Part shown: one piece after another, positions 11,414-26,400 of the stretch
How the letters are laid out: the number at the start of each line of letters is the position of its first letter
Numbering within the stretch: the first letter of the stretch is position 1
Source of the DNA: Augochlora pura
Taxonomy: Eukaryota > Arthropoda > Insecta > Hymenoptera > Halictidae
NCBI RefSeq assembly: GCF_028453695.1
Contig: NC_135777.1
Span: 11,955,714-12,019,713, forward strand
Direction: 5' to 3'
DNA: 64,000 nucleotides
The notes under the pieces: model-generated
What the model saw: only the letters and a program-made list of their open reading frames with translations
Databases searched by the model: none
Told to the model about the DNA's origin: nothing
Program-made: the position numbers and the translations under genes

Positions 11414-14400
11414 CTGCAAAAATTATTGCACTTTTAATACCACGTGCCTCGAGGAGCCACAAGTATCACGTACACTCCCTCATGCATTCTCGGTCACTCA
11501 CTAAATAGGACAACGTTCACACTTTTCTGTTAACCGAGCTGAATTGTCCGACTCCATCGATTGTCTTTCTGAATGTATTTGATAACATTACTTAGGCTTG
11601 CATCAATTGTTTCATTATGGTCACGTGGGTGTCGGTTACCCGGTTAACAGGTTGACAAACATTAATTCTAACTGATCATCTTGGTGGCATCGGATTGCCT
11701 AGCATAGTTTCTCTTCATCGGATCGCAGTTCCTTTAAAAAATTCCTTTTAGTTCAACTCGATTATTAACGTATGTATAGGCGATCAAAATATATAAATGA
11801 TTTTGAAACATTTTAACGTTTCAACACTCTAGAATTACTCAACAAAAGTCAAATGTTTTAACTAATCTTTCATATTCAAAAAACAATTATTTAAAATGAA
11901 CGAATGACAGCATGCTGATATTCGCAATAAAATGTTTTAGTAATTCTTCTCATTTTCAGAAGGAGCTAAGTGTAACCGTTTATTTATTATATCCAGAGAA
12001 TAATTTAGACTGACTTTCTAATATTTCTAATACAGTGCCCGCACAAGGGTTACGTTCTACATGTGTAGCTATTTTCGAATCATAAATAGCAAAGCTAGAA
12101 TAAATAGAAATTGACATTTTAACGCCCCCAAATCCTGAGCGTGCGCATCAGTAATTTGTGTTATAGAGGTAAAATTCAGGCGACTATTTTAGCATTAATC
12201 GCCACCCCCGCTGCAAGATTACGTTCGCTCCATTGCCCACGATATCGCAACGAACAGCAATCCGACGCTACCGTTCTAAACGTATTAAAAGTGAACTTAC
12301 AGGCCAGCTTTACGTCGCCTACAGCATAGGCCGAAGCAGCGCGTGGTTTATGTGTCACGAGAGCCAGCTCGCCTAAGTACCCACCAGCGGGAACTCTATT
12401 AATCTGTGCCGGCAAATAGAATACCAAATGACATCTATACAATTGACAGTGTAATTAGCGTGGTGGTTTTGCTAGCCAACCACGATACCGGCACACCACA
12501 GGCCTCGCCGTTTTGAGGTATCTGGGTCACCGATCGTGTCCCGGCTGCGTCTTACACACGATTGGAAAAAAAGGATCGACATGCCGATTATTATCATCGC
12601 CAGTAACGTACCTCGATCTCTCGGCCGTCGTCGCCTTGTATGGTGATCTTCACGACACCATCTTCGACGAAGTACATCCCGTCAGCGGTGTCGCCTTGCT
12701 TGATTATGTTTTCGCCGTTCGCATACTGTTTCGGTACTAGAGCGTCCGCCAGGTTCATACGCTCGTATTTCTGATAAAACACAACAGCTCTGTTAGTACT
12801 TCAAACATCGGCTTAGCTTCGATAAATAGTTTGATAATCTGCTAAGCTCTACGACAATTGTGACTCTTAATCCAGAAGTTCAACAACCCTTGATACGCTA
12901 CTCATTCTTTCTACACAATCAAAGTCCCCATTGTGCTACGCAAACTTTCTGACACTTACTCATGCGCTTATGGTTCATGATTCCAAACTCTTTTTTGCAA
13001 ATTTTAATCATCGAGCTCAAGGATTTTCAGCACGTTAATCGTATCGTGTGATTCAAAATATAAATTAAACGTTAAATTGCGTTCCCAACACATGGTTTTG
13101 TTCTAACACGGTTAAAAAACTGGAGATCCTAGGTTTAAGAAGTTCATTTTAATAACGGCATGATAACTCTACAAATATAACTGAACTGAGGATTTTTACT
13201 GGAAATAATTATTTTTCACATTAGTTGCAATGAGTGGAAAATAGTAGAGATCTTTAAAATATTTCAGTATTTTGCATTTGACCTGTTCAGTTTTATCGCG
13301 AATGCATCAAATCCTCGGCCCAGTTTTAACATTCTATTGACTGTAACAATTTTTTCGAAGTTCATTTAGATTTCACAAATATTAGTACTGATAGGTAGAT
13401 CGTTCAGTACCTACCAAGCTACAAGAGTCGTCTATTGGATGAGTTTGTTAGAATGATAGTTGAGTAAGTCACATTTTCTGCATTGTGCGAAACAAGGAGT
13501 GTTATCATTTACTAACATACGTATTGTTTATTAACCAAATTTATTATTATTATTAAGACAATTTAGAGCTAAGTTAAACGGTACCTTTATAATTTCCTTC
13601 ACTCGCCTTTGTAATATTTTGACGCGTATATTTTACAACATAAGTTAAAATTTTCGAGAATATGACTCACGCCACTGTGATTTTAACCGACTCGAATGTT
13701 ACACAGTGTCAATGCTAATAGAATTCCGTGGTTTCACTGATTCCTTGAATTTAATTTCATTTCTCCATCAAACTGCTCCAGATGGAAGCTATTGAACAAC
13801 CGGTTCAACTTTCTTACTACCACAGTTCCCCAATTGAAATAACGAAGTCATCGCAAACATCGAGCAGCACAAAGTGAACAAAGGAAAGGGCGAAATCCTA
13901 TTATGTAACTGACAGGGTGGAGTCGTAGCAGCAATCGAGCAAAGAGGAAGAAGTCGTCACGCTCCTCCAACATTGCCGATCCGAGCATTAAATTTGTCTT
14001 AACGATTACCAATTCCCGTGGCCCATTCGGCTAACAGCGAGAAGCGAAAGGGCGTCGGTTACGCAAAGTATCGAAGGTGGTTTTCGAAGCGGCCACGATA
14101 CACGCGACGTTTTCCAAGCATAGATCACATCATCACCGACCCCACCTTTGCCAATTGTCTCTAACTCCCTCGGATCTGTTGAAGTTACCGGTATGATGTT
14201 CCCGGCCGAACGATTAGCTTCCCATTGAGTGTTCTAGTGTTTCCCCCAATCATTCTCTCACGAAGAATAGAATACCTTTCTGTGCTCTAATAATGCCGCG
14301 ACAGACACTTGCCTCGAGTGACTTCAGCATTGGGACCTTATTGATCAGGTCCTCGTACAACTTGCGCTTCTTGTACGCGGACTTGAGCAGAATACGCCGG

Positions 14401-17400
14401 AAAACCTGCCTGTCCATGGCCCATAGTGTTCCGTTCGTGATGGCCTTGATGCTGGCCGCTCTCGGCATCTTGTAGAGCAACGCCAGCTCGCCGAAGGCGC
14501 CGCTGTTATCGTACACGTGAATCATGGATTCGATGCCCGTGTCCTGATCCTTAACATACACCTCGTACTGTCCCCTGGAAAAGGTCGTTCTAGGGTCAGT
14601 AATCGGCCGCACGGGTCACTGGGCCTCTATGGAAAAGGGGACGCCGCAGAAAAGAGATGTACGTTGAGGTAAAAGAGGTGGGCGATGCCGGATAGGGGGA
14701 AATAGGACCTGATCGAGGGGGAAAGGACCTTGAAAGAAAAGAAAGCCCGATAGACGGAAAGAGATTCTGATGAAGGAAAAGAGGATCCTGAAAGGAAAGA
14801 GATTCAAGCAAAAATAAACGTTGAAGTGAAAGAGGTCGACCAAGAAAAGGAAGACAACGAAAGAAGAGAGGCTCAGCGAAATAAGGGAGAAGGATAAAAA
14901 AAAAAAAGAAACGATACAGGACAGGAGGACGTCGAAAAACTGGAGAACAATGTGGTGGAACATACTTCTCGATAACGTAGAAATTGTCACCGTCGTCACC
15001 TTGCCGGATGATATACTGTCCCGGCTTGACGAGCCTCTCGAACATCGCGTCCAGCACGTCGGCCATTTGTTCCTGCGAAAAGAATTCATGGGATGCGTGT
15101 GCGAGCGTGCCAGGAATACCATGGCTCCGCTGCTCTGTCTGCTCTTTTCTAATCCAGACCAAGGACACTTGACCTTCGCGATCGTTTTAGCGAAATTCAA
15201 AGCCTGCCAGGCTCGGCAGAGAAGCAACACGGGAGTCTGAGCCGTAGGAAATATCCTTAACACACTTTTGCCGTTCAAGAGAATTATGTATTCCAAGGAG
15301 CGGTGTCCATGCGCCTAGACGCGGTCAGTCTTCACACCTAACAGCTTCCGTCATTCGTCAAATTCTTCCTTGTGGTACAATAATTGGAAAAAGTTTTACA
15401 ATTAGCCTTGTAGCTGCTCGAATGAATGATGTTTTGGAATGATCATTTTTCTTGGAATAGACTTTACGTTTAGCCGTGAGAATCGTGATCTTGTTCATTA
15501 GATTACTTGGGTTAGATACTATATAGTTTGATAATTTTATTCATTTTCATCACAAAAATTCATAGGTCAGAAACAAAATTTTAAAAACATGAGAAGAATA
15601 TGAGAGTATTTTGATATCATGTACTACTTATTAGAATTATTAAAAGAGGAAAAACCTTTTCGTCTGACTTACGTTTCTTATAATCAAGTTCGATGATTTT
15701 CATTTTGCATAAACATCCGGAATCTAATGATAAATTGAATCGTTTAATGGGTGCACTTGTTATAAATAATTAAATTTAAGGATACTCGATTATCGAAGAA
15801 AACGCTTTCATGTTCTCTTGGTGCGCATACTGTTCATGAATCACCTGGTTCAGGTAATAATTCGATAAACTACAATATCAGGTTGTTGTGCAGAAGAGCT
15901 ATTCTAAAGAAATTATAGTATAGCCAGAAGTTCAACAAAGTAGCCATACTGGGTCGTTTTATTTTTACGGAAGGTGAAGGTTCTACATATATTGGGCTAT
16001 AAACCTTGCGTTGTTTTTCTTTACGCCCTTTGCTCAGATAAATTACGACCCTTGCCTCGGTTGAACGTTATTAAAATATAGCAAGATTGATCAATTAAGA
16101 AAATTGCACATCTTTCTAACACGAAAGATGTCTTATTCGTCGGTTAGAAATTTTATGAATCCATTATAGTTCCGGGCTCTCAAAATCAATAATCAATACT
16201 AAAACGATGCTTGAAACTAATGAACAAGGTTCACGGTCTCTCCGAGACTTTCCTTTAAGTGGCCCCATCGAACACTTCCGAATCGATTCTGTAAACGTCC
16301 GAGTGGTTCGAAAAGTATTTCGGATCTCCAAACATTGTCCACATATTCACCAAGGAATAGCGTTGTTAAAAAAGTCAATACCATAATGAACGCCAGCTTA
16401 TTTTAAAGCACGTTGTTTCCCCTTTACAACGATTCCTCAAAACTTGATCTACGACTTTTTGAAACTGTTTCGTGGAACATGAACGATGAACAAGTTAGGA
16501 CTCTAAATCCTTACGGTCTATCTTCTCATACGCTAATTGGCGAACGTTTTCGAGTCTCGAAAAAAGGTTAAAAAGTTTTCAGGATCATCAAGATTTCTGA
16601 AGTCATCGTAAAGAGGAAGGTTTAATCTTCAAACCCATGCAGGATTCAGCTACAAATAAAATTTTGTACTGTTTCGAAATTATCAAGCAAATCATCTCAG
16701 AATAATGATCGAACTGTTCAAATTATTTCAAAATCCTCCACACTAATTATATTACTTTCTTGATTAAAATGATTTATTTCATAAAATTTGGTATCAACGC
16801 AATGTATTATCTTTTTATACTTCAACCGATGTTTCTCTATTTCGCGAACAAATACGTTCAAGTTGGCGTTGAGAGTAAAGACGCGTCTATCACGGCAAAA
16901 GGGTTAAATTGCACTTCTAATTGCGATCACGCGGATTCTGGAACAGAGGGGCGCAGAATTTCGTACGAAAACTTTATAAATAGCACGCGAAACCCGCGAA
17001 TCCCCGTTCTTAAACGGTTTATTCTTAAACCGTTGCCATGACGCGGTGGCTCGTCTCCTGTCCTAGGCCAGGCAGCGAATTTCGCCGGTAAATTGATCAG
17101 CTAATCGAATAATATCTCCATGTGCACGGGAAAATTGAAGCTTTCAGGGACGTCGGCGTGTAACTACGCTTTTGAAAGTAAAACGTCGAGAGACGAGAGG
17201 CAGCAGCAGCCGCCGATGGCCGATCATTAGAGGTTTCTATTTGTATCTAGTCGGTTCCCTCGGATCAAGCTCCCTCCGATTCCGAATCCCAGTCGAGCAG
17301 ATTACACGTACTCATTGGCATTTCCACGAGTTGGCGCGAACTCTCGCCGTATTCCCGTTTCAATTACCGAGCAGCAGAGCAGGCGGGCCGAGAATACTAT

Positions 17401-20400
17401 GTTTAAACTTACGCCGTCTAGCACCCGAAACAGAAAAATGTTCCTCACGCTGTCGCTGAGCCTCTGCCGTTGTTCGTCGCTTTTCGGGTAGACTATCTGC
17501 AACCCAGACCACAGGCAACATTGTTAACGATCGATCGCCGATCGGTTATCCGGTCAACACGCTCGCTACATTAGTTTCTGTTACCAATAGCCTTTTTGTA
17601 CCGAACGCTTATGAAATACAGACAAAAATATTGTCGCTGAAATGTTGGAAGTACTTCATGCAGAATTACAGCATTTAATCTAATTTGATTTATTTATACA
17701 TGCAGGCAAAACCCCATTTTTGCAATGCAGAACGAAAAGCTAATATTAATATAATATAGAATCTGCGAATCAGCAGTTTATGTGAACAGTGTACGTGAAC
17801 AGTTTATGTAAGCACGTTTTGAATTATATGGTATTGGTTGCAAGTATATCTAATTTGTCGCTGTTATCGTTATCACGAGTGTGCAACAATGGCTGTCCTT
17901 TTTGCTGTTTATCTTCATTGCTTGAATGTTTCATTGAAAGTACCTCATTTGTGAAATATTCAAGCAGCTTAACAAAAATATTTGAACACGATAAATAAGC
18001 GAAAGCAAATGTAATATCAGATGTCAAGTGTCCCTTAAAGTTAAAAACTCGTAAAATTTTGATATAAATGTATTGGTCAAAATAGAAACGACTTACATTT
18101 ACACTGTACTATATTTTCCCGAGTTATTTTTGGCTAGTGTTGATTTTTCATCTAGGCAAAATCTAAAAAACTATTGCTAATAATAGACGATAATAGTTGA
18201 AGATAATAAAAGGTTAACATGGCGATAACGACGAATGTCCTAGAACTACAAAGAAATTGGGCTTATGCTAATCGGAAACACGAAATGTGAAATGACTATT
18301 GCTGACGTATAACTCGATCCAAGAAGCATCTTGGACGACAGATCCGAAGATCGTTTTATTTCTGGCCAGGAACGTGAAAGCAATTGCCGGTCTAATTGCG
18401 ATCGATCCTCGGCCGCGTCCGCAGCTATTTAATATGCACCGTGTAATTCGCAATTTGCGGATCAACCGGCTACCCGAAACGACGCGAGTCGCTGCGGTCG
18501 TCGGATACATAGCAGTGTCTAAATAGGGAAATAGTCGGTCCTGAATTCGACTATGTTGTCACGAGTCTCGTTTCATTCGGGTAAAGCGCCAAAACACTTC
18601 CTGTACCAGAAACTTGCGAATATTTAGCGATACTTGCGCTTTGTGTTCGTCGCATAAGAAACATTCGTTTTGGCGACGGAATAACGGATAGCATTTAGTG
18701 CAGATTTTCCGTGTTTATGGCAAAAATTACAGCATTGAGGATATAGAAGACAAAGCTTTTCCAAGTACGATCACTTTTTCTAAACTGACTTTTCAATTTT
18801 TCCCATAATGATTGGCAAATTGTTTTATAAAGAACACGTAGGCGTACACGAAAAATTAATAGTCATTTCTTGCGTAGCAATGGAACAGAGTTAAAAGTGC
18901 GGCAACCATTTCAGCTAGAAACAATTTTGGGCTAAAGAATAATATTCGACTCGTACGTTACTCGAGAGAGTAACCTGTTGCTTTACGAGTGAAACTACTC
19001 GCCCGCCTGCGCGAGTTCGACAAGAGATTTTTAATGATTTATCTTGGATTCTGAATTGTCTTGGATTTGTAGTTCATGTTAGAATAGAAATTGCATGCCG
19101 ATCCAGAGTCCAGCTGTTACTATTATTATTCTATCTTACCATTTCCTGTCACGAGAACGAGTGGTCGGAGGGACACGGTAATACACGCTTACGTAGCCGA
19201 TGATAATTACAGTGTACAAAGGTAATCAAGAAAGGGGAAAGACAGGAGAACGAGAGCTTAATAAAACAAATTCGTTGGACGACAGGATTGAGTAAATAGT
19301 AGCCCTACTTTCGATGAATTTCGTTTGACTTCCATCAAGGTGGTTATCATGAACGTATTAATGTAAATACATTTGCATTGCAGTAGGGAATACTACAATG
19401 TGGCTGCTCGCGTATGCAGCATTATTCTCTGAATTCTAATTCGGCGCATAACGTGGGCAGACTGAATATAAATGCATATTAATCGAACATCTTGCGATCC
19501 CTGCTCGATTTCCTAAGCCCCCAATATTTCGATCCTTCTAGTGCGACAACGAACCAATTTGAACATTAATTTCTGCCAGTAGATACATATATAATTGATT
19601 TATGTTACGACTCTCGCCAGACTGCTGAATTTTATGCATTTACGATGCATATGCATGACAAGGGTATTGAAAGAATTTTTAGTCAACAAAACCAAAACTT
19701 AAAATTTGTCATAACAGATGGTACGTCGACTCTTTCGCGTTTTAACAATTCTAGTAAAATTCAGATCGTTCGAATCTATTATAGACAAAATGAATTTCAA
19801 ATGTTGGTGTCACCAATACATGACCGACGCTGCACTCGACGTCTAATTTATTCTTCAGCGTTTAATCCAGACGATCATAAATAGTCTACTTAACGAATTT
19901 TTAACAGAAACGAGGCGATCGAGTCGAGAACCCTAAAAACATATGCGAGAATATGCTATTTATCCGAGTGATTTGCAATTAACGCTACAGCTAACGAGCA
20001 CTAAAAACGGCTGACGTACGTTGCTTTGTAAGAAAAAGACTGAATTTATTCAAACATTTCCCCATTTTTATTACAATTTATGCTTGAATTTAATCAATCA
20101 TTTCCTGCTGAAAAAGTCTTTATAATGTGCAAAAACGTGAGAACGGATGTTCTATATTGTTTTGCAAATATAGTAAATGTGTATTTATACAGATTTTTAA
20201 AGATTTTCATACAATATACAGCGAAGAGCAAAACTGAGCCAATACCTTTTATAACGATATAACTCTTTTAAAAATAGAGTTAGCAACTTGAATTTTTATT
20301 ACATGACAGAAGGACAAATTTATTAGAGAATGACAAAATTACTTTCCTTTAATTTTGCAACTACTTGGAATAACAAAAAGAACTCTCGATTTTTCAACTA

Positions 20401-23400
20401 TTTTATTTGAACCTACATTGAAAATTGAAAAAATGCGTTTTACTCGTTGTACAGTAAAGTCGTCTTTCTATCAATTAAAAAAATTCAAGTCGTTCAATTC
20501 AGTTTAAAAAACATTATACCGTTTTAAAAGATGTTGACTCAGTTTCGCTCCCCACCGTATGTCTAACAAAACAAGTATATTGAATAAATTCTCAATGAAT
20601 GTGTCTTTGTAATTACAATAGTCTTAAATTAAAAGCTTGATGCACATCTGTTGGACAGATCCGGTGAATCTAATATTAGGGGAAAAAAGAGCGTATAATA
20701 AAATTGTTGTGTCGCGTAAAAATCCGCAGTCCAGCAATGACAATAGCGCGGCTCGATTAGCACGAGCAGAAGAGCCACCGATAGGAACCCAACAGACAAC
20801 GTACGGCGTCGAAAGGGCGCAATAAAATGTGCAAGCATCGGGATAACGCGAATAATATGAATAACGCGCGAGACGTCGATGACTGTTGACACGAACGGCA
20901 AGAGCAATGGGTCCTACAACACAAAGCAGAGCCGCGAGAAATATATTGCATGGCAAATGTAGAGGCGAGACGAGTAATTAACGAAACGAAGGCTGGCCGC
21001 CGCGTCGCATCGCGTTGCATTATACCGAAGGAATTACGATCATCGCACGGCACGCGTCGATATTATAAATTAATTGCGGCCGGATCGATTGAGGGAACGT
21101 TAAGCGTGAACGCGTATAAAACGTCTCTCCGTTATATAAAAAGAAAGGGTTCCCGATTAGTCACGCGTGAGTAGGCCTGCAACAGCAGGGTAAGTTTGAA
21201 AAAAATAACGGAGAAATAAAAGAACGAAATTGTAAAGAAACCTGAAGAAAATAATGTCGAGCTCTTCCGGCGACCTCGCTTCTCAAACTGTGCAGCCTGT
21301 GCCGCCGAAGAAAAAAAAAACAGAAACGGCAAATTGGTATAGTCGACAACCGCGTACCGAGCGTAATTCGAAATTAACCTTTCAAGGTCGCAATTTCTAG
21401 TTAACTGCATATTGAAGCGGAAAAGCGACACGGAAAATTGCGGAAAATTGCTTCTTGGAGCGCTGCGTGACGAATCGCCAGCAATTGGGATCCATGAGGA
21501 TTGATCCGTTGCGAGGGGTGCCGTGGATTCGAGTGGTTTTCTTAAGTTTCGCAATTTTTCAACCCGGCGCTTCGAAAGAACGCGGGAATGAAAAAATAGT
21601 TTAATCTCCCGATTAAACGATCCTTCCGCGGAAATCACCGGGGTACCAAATGTAATTCTATCTGCAAACCTGCTTCGATATCGAGATCCGCTTTTTTACA
21701 GAGAACCTCAACAGGTGCATATATATCAAACAGATCCTTCGCCTCAACGTTCTCTGACCTTTCTGTTCAACTCCAACACCCAGCTTTGCCTGTTAATCGG
21801 ATCATTTTTCGAGTATAAACTCGTACACCGTAAACAATGGTGGATCAAGTTGATAGAACAGAGATCTCGCTGCGATAAACAAAAATCCATCGGTGAACGT
21901 GGACCGTGACGTAACGTTAGTCAAGAAATATTGGCCCTCCGCAACCTCGGTTAATACCGACTATGATACAGTCGCCTTTGTTCTGACTACTGAAAAGTGA
22001 TAAAGTTTGGTGGTTTCTCAGTCGATGATCGGTGAAATGAAAGATATCCTTATGGCAACTCACTCGGTAAATTCAGTTAGTCATACCTAGATCGCGGATA
22101 TTACGCATTTGAGGTGAAAATCAGTAGTTATAGTTCAAAATATAACAAACATTGAATACGTTTTTAAAAGCCAAGCTATTATTTATAATCTGTTAAGATG
22201 GTTAAAAGAAAAATTATGTTGCTGTTTGGTTTCTATCCCATGCAATCGATGCAGATAATTTTTATTTTGCCTAGAGATTTAACCATAATAAAAAAGTCTA
22301 GCCATAGTAAAGTCGCACGAATGATTTTCTTGAACAATGATTTTTCCATTCTTAAACACAGCTTTAAAATGCAATTGAACAATATATAAATATATATCAT
22401 TCGTGCGACGATATATATATGTATATATACGATATATATACATATATATTGTTCAATTATATATATATATGAAATTTTACTTCATTTAACACTGATTGTT
22501 TCTATTGGCAAAAATTTACAAGTAAAAATGATCACTTCTGTCAGCAAAGATATACAGGAAATTTTATTGAATTTTTACCAAAAGAGAATCTTCTGGTTAG
22601 TACAACGAATTTGTCGATCTTTTCAAACGAAACAATCCGGATATGTATAAGACGACCTAACACTTTCTTTTTGCCGCACGTTTTTTCCCTCTGCACTTAA
22701 CAATTACCTAGAAGAAAATAAAAATGTCTATTTATCGTCGGTCCAAATTCACTCGAATGTAAATCTTAATTATTCTACTTCGATTAAAAAAACAATACAT
22801 ATATAATCGATTTTGCTTAAAATCCTCGTCACTTGGTGTCAGTTTTAATATTATATTGCGAAAAATAGCCAATTAATTTGTTGAAAACTAAACGTGACCC
22901 AAGTAAAGACGATCATAAGTAGATTACGGATCTTAATTTACCGATTTTTATTCATTTTACAGTAATCAGAGCATCGTCTTATTTCCTATGAGAAAAAGAA
23001 TATTTGTATCTGCGTTTTTGTAACAGTTAAACATTTATAAGAAATTAACAGAATTAGCGTGAATCTGAATTATTGCAAAGTAAGTGGTTTCCAAAAGACA
23101 GAGTTCTCTGTTTTACATATTTGCTTCTATTCTAAACACTGAAAATCCGCAGTCTACGCGAAAATCGACATCCAATGGACAACTTATACTCTGCCGAACT
23201 GCAATGTGAACGATGTAATAGTAGTTCGAACAATTAGATTACCACTCTAATTTTTCGCGTTCTGTCAATTCGTTCGTCTCCCGCGAACACCTGCCCGCCG
23301 CGCCAGTTTGCGGGTGAAAACAGGTTCACGGTGACCTACAACGGGTTTCCGTTCACGGGAAGACCGTCTCAATTGATCCATCTGCATCCGAATCGCGCGA

Positions 23401-26400
23401 TAACACCGAGCGCGGCTCGTAATTAACATTTTCAGCCCCACGGAAACAAGTTCGCGCGCGTCTCTCTGGCGAAAGCAACGTGTTTCCCCTGACTTTCAGG
23501 TAACTTCAACACGCGCGGCGGAAACTTCGAGCCGTAGGATAATTAATAACGCTGCCAGTTCTTACTTGATTGCTCCAATTAGTATCGGCGTAGCGGCTGC
23601 AAAAAAATCGGATGCACGACGTAGACCGTTTTTCTGGAGACTCCGCGAACACGATACCGATACCTCGATAAACAGCGGACGTGTTTGCGTCGCCAAGACA
23701 ATCACTGTTCCAATAATAAACCGCCGATGAGCCAACCAACGATAGAATTTACTAAACACGATTGTTACTAGTTTCTTTTGAACTGAAATGGAATGCTATT
23801 TACTCGTTGTTACAGCATTGAAGCGAATGTAAGCAAGCATTATTAATTGTCTTCTTCCCCAGAATCGTAGGACAAGTGGTCGAAGGGAGATTTCTATGCT
23901 GCTTTTTCATGCAACATAGCCGTTCAGAAGCTCATTAACCAGATACCCATATTAAATGCTTCAAAAGTGGCGACATCGAAATGAACTAGATACTATACCA
24001 ATGAAATATAATAATTAGGAAACGCAGCGAAGACATTTAGATTTGAAAAATCGACTGAAACTCACAATAACACAAACAATTGTGAAGCAAAATCTAAAAG
24101 ATCGGACACGGTTCTAAAAAAAGTAACATCGAACAAAAGGAGAAGAAAAAAGTACAAGTAGAGACGACAATTAACAGAGTCGGTAAATTATGTGCGGACG
24201 CGGGAGACGCTGAAAGAGAAGGTCAAGCATAAATTCGCGTTTATGGTTTTTGTCCCTGTTGCTCGAAATAGCCAGAGAAGTAAGGTTCTACGTAATCCCA
24301 TATCGTTTCCCAGTTTCACCGATGAGGTTATCGATTGCTATATTTGGTAGAATTTATTTGGTAGAATCAATCTTAGGGCGGCTCGCCTAAGTTCGTCGAG
24401 CAGAGCGTAAAAATGACCGTTGCAAGCTCAAATACGGTACGCGTTCGCATAAACTTCTCACGTCGGTTTTTACGACCTCGTCCGCGACTGCAATGGGTCC
24501 CACATGCTTCGAGAGATACCCTAACTGAAGCGTGTTTTACTTCTCGAGGGATTAGGTTTCCTATTTTACGCATCGACGTCTCGCATCTTTTACGCAGATG
24601 CTCGAACTCTTTGCTTTTTTTAGGGGCTACTGCAAAAAGTATGTGGATACTAAAATTGTGTGAAATAACCTCACCTGCCTTCTACAAGACCATCGCATTT
24701 GCAAATTTTTCTGATTGTAAGGAAAATTTTCTAACTAGTGTTTAAAAAAAAGGGACCTGGTCTATTTCATTTGATAATAATTCCTATAATTTAACTCTCA
24801 TTACTTTAAGAATTTTACAAAAAACTGGCTTAAGTTTGACAACATTACTACTTGTTGGGTGATAAAGGTTAATAATAACAATAATAATATTTCATTGATA
24901 TAAACAGAAAAATCCCTTTGTTACATAGTTTACACTAAAACAAGAAGATATCAAATGTTATATAAAAGAATAAGTGAAAGTAAAACAGAGAAAGTATTGT
25001 AATAGAAATGTTTAAATGAAAGAATTATATATATGAAAAACAATCGGTTTAGGCAATTAAATTATCTGTATAGAGTTATCTGTATAATTATCTAGGCACC
25101 ACTAAGAGAAAATTTTGTTAACTTTCTGCGTCACTACTTGCTTCCAAAGCAAGATATCACACGATCGTGATGAAGAAAGATCAGCGAAGCGACAACGCGA
25201 ATGAATCTGCAAAGTCTCGCAGTGGCGGCAGCAGAGTCGAAACGAATTGAGACTTCACAGCCACCCCGTATGATAAGCCTGAAATCAATAATGTTTTCCC
25301 TGTAACATTTCCTTCTAATTTCACCCATAACGTAGCTACACTTTGGAATACGTATACCATCCTACGGATTGAACCCTTTCGAGCTGTGCTACCGGTTCCA
25401 GAGTCCTCTGTAGATGTTCGATCAAACGTGCGACAGAACATTGCAGCCACAGAGCTAATCTTTAGGCTACGTGGGACGAACGAGAAGATCTAGGAGCTAT
25501 TTTTTCTCCCCAGAGTGATCAAGGTCGCCGGTGTCCCCTCGAGTGGAACCAATACGTCTCCTTCGCATATGATTAGTAGTGCATGCATTCCGGAATATAA
25601 TACAACTGGCTCGACCCAATGGATCCGTACCGGTGACCTTGGTCACGTACGTACGCGAAAACCATGATTACCCGACAAATCGTTGGTTGCTTCGCCATTT
25701 CACTTGTCATCGACGAGTTTCTGAACTTGAGTTCTTATTGTCAAAATCTAATAGAAAAAGATAATGAAATAGATGGCTAACAACGTCATCAGTAAAAAGA
25801 AACCAATATTCAATTTGTTATCGAACGATGTCGTCTGGAGGTAGAGTGTTTGTAAAGATTGAACTCGTGGATCTCATGTGTTTATAAAAATAAGGATATA
25901 GCACGTGAAATAAAATTTCGAAAAATCACTGTTTCATTCTCCATTGCAAGACTTACAATTCTTGGCAATTACCATACTCGTCTTTGCAAATTCGTTGCTG
26001 ACCGTTTGCACTAAGTTATATCAATATTAACCGTTTGCACTCAAAGCCATTTTAATTCAAATTCCAAAATAGTTTTACATTTTATATGACTTATATGTAC
26101 AATTTATGCATATGTTCTTCAAAAGTAAACAAATTTGATAATGTAACAATTTCTTTTAAACATCGTGTAACAATTTTGTGTTGCGCCTTACAGATACCAC
26201 CCGAGTACAAATGGTTAATACTTGTAATGGCATCTTTATTTTATTTACACCGTAAAAAAAAACTCATTAGTCAACCAAATAAATTTCTTCCTAATCGGAG
26301 TTCCACATAAAGATCTGCGAAAATAAGAGTTTGCATGAAGATCTGCGATCCAACAATAAACATAAACCCTGTAGTTTCAACTTCATTAACTCACTATATT

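Noticed and set aside
14616..15296. 226-aa and 190-aa minus-strand frames rich in Phe, Leu and Ser
   Set aside because: They are frames running through Pka-R2 exon 4 and its CT-rich intron 4; only 14966-15072 in the 190-aa frame is real coding sequence.
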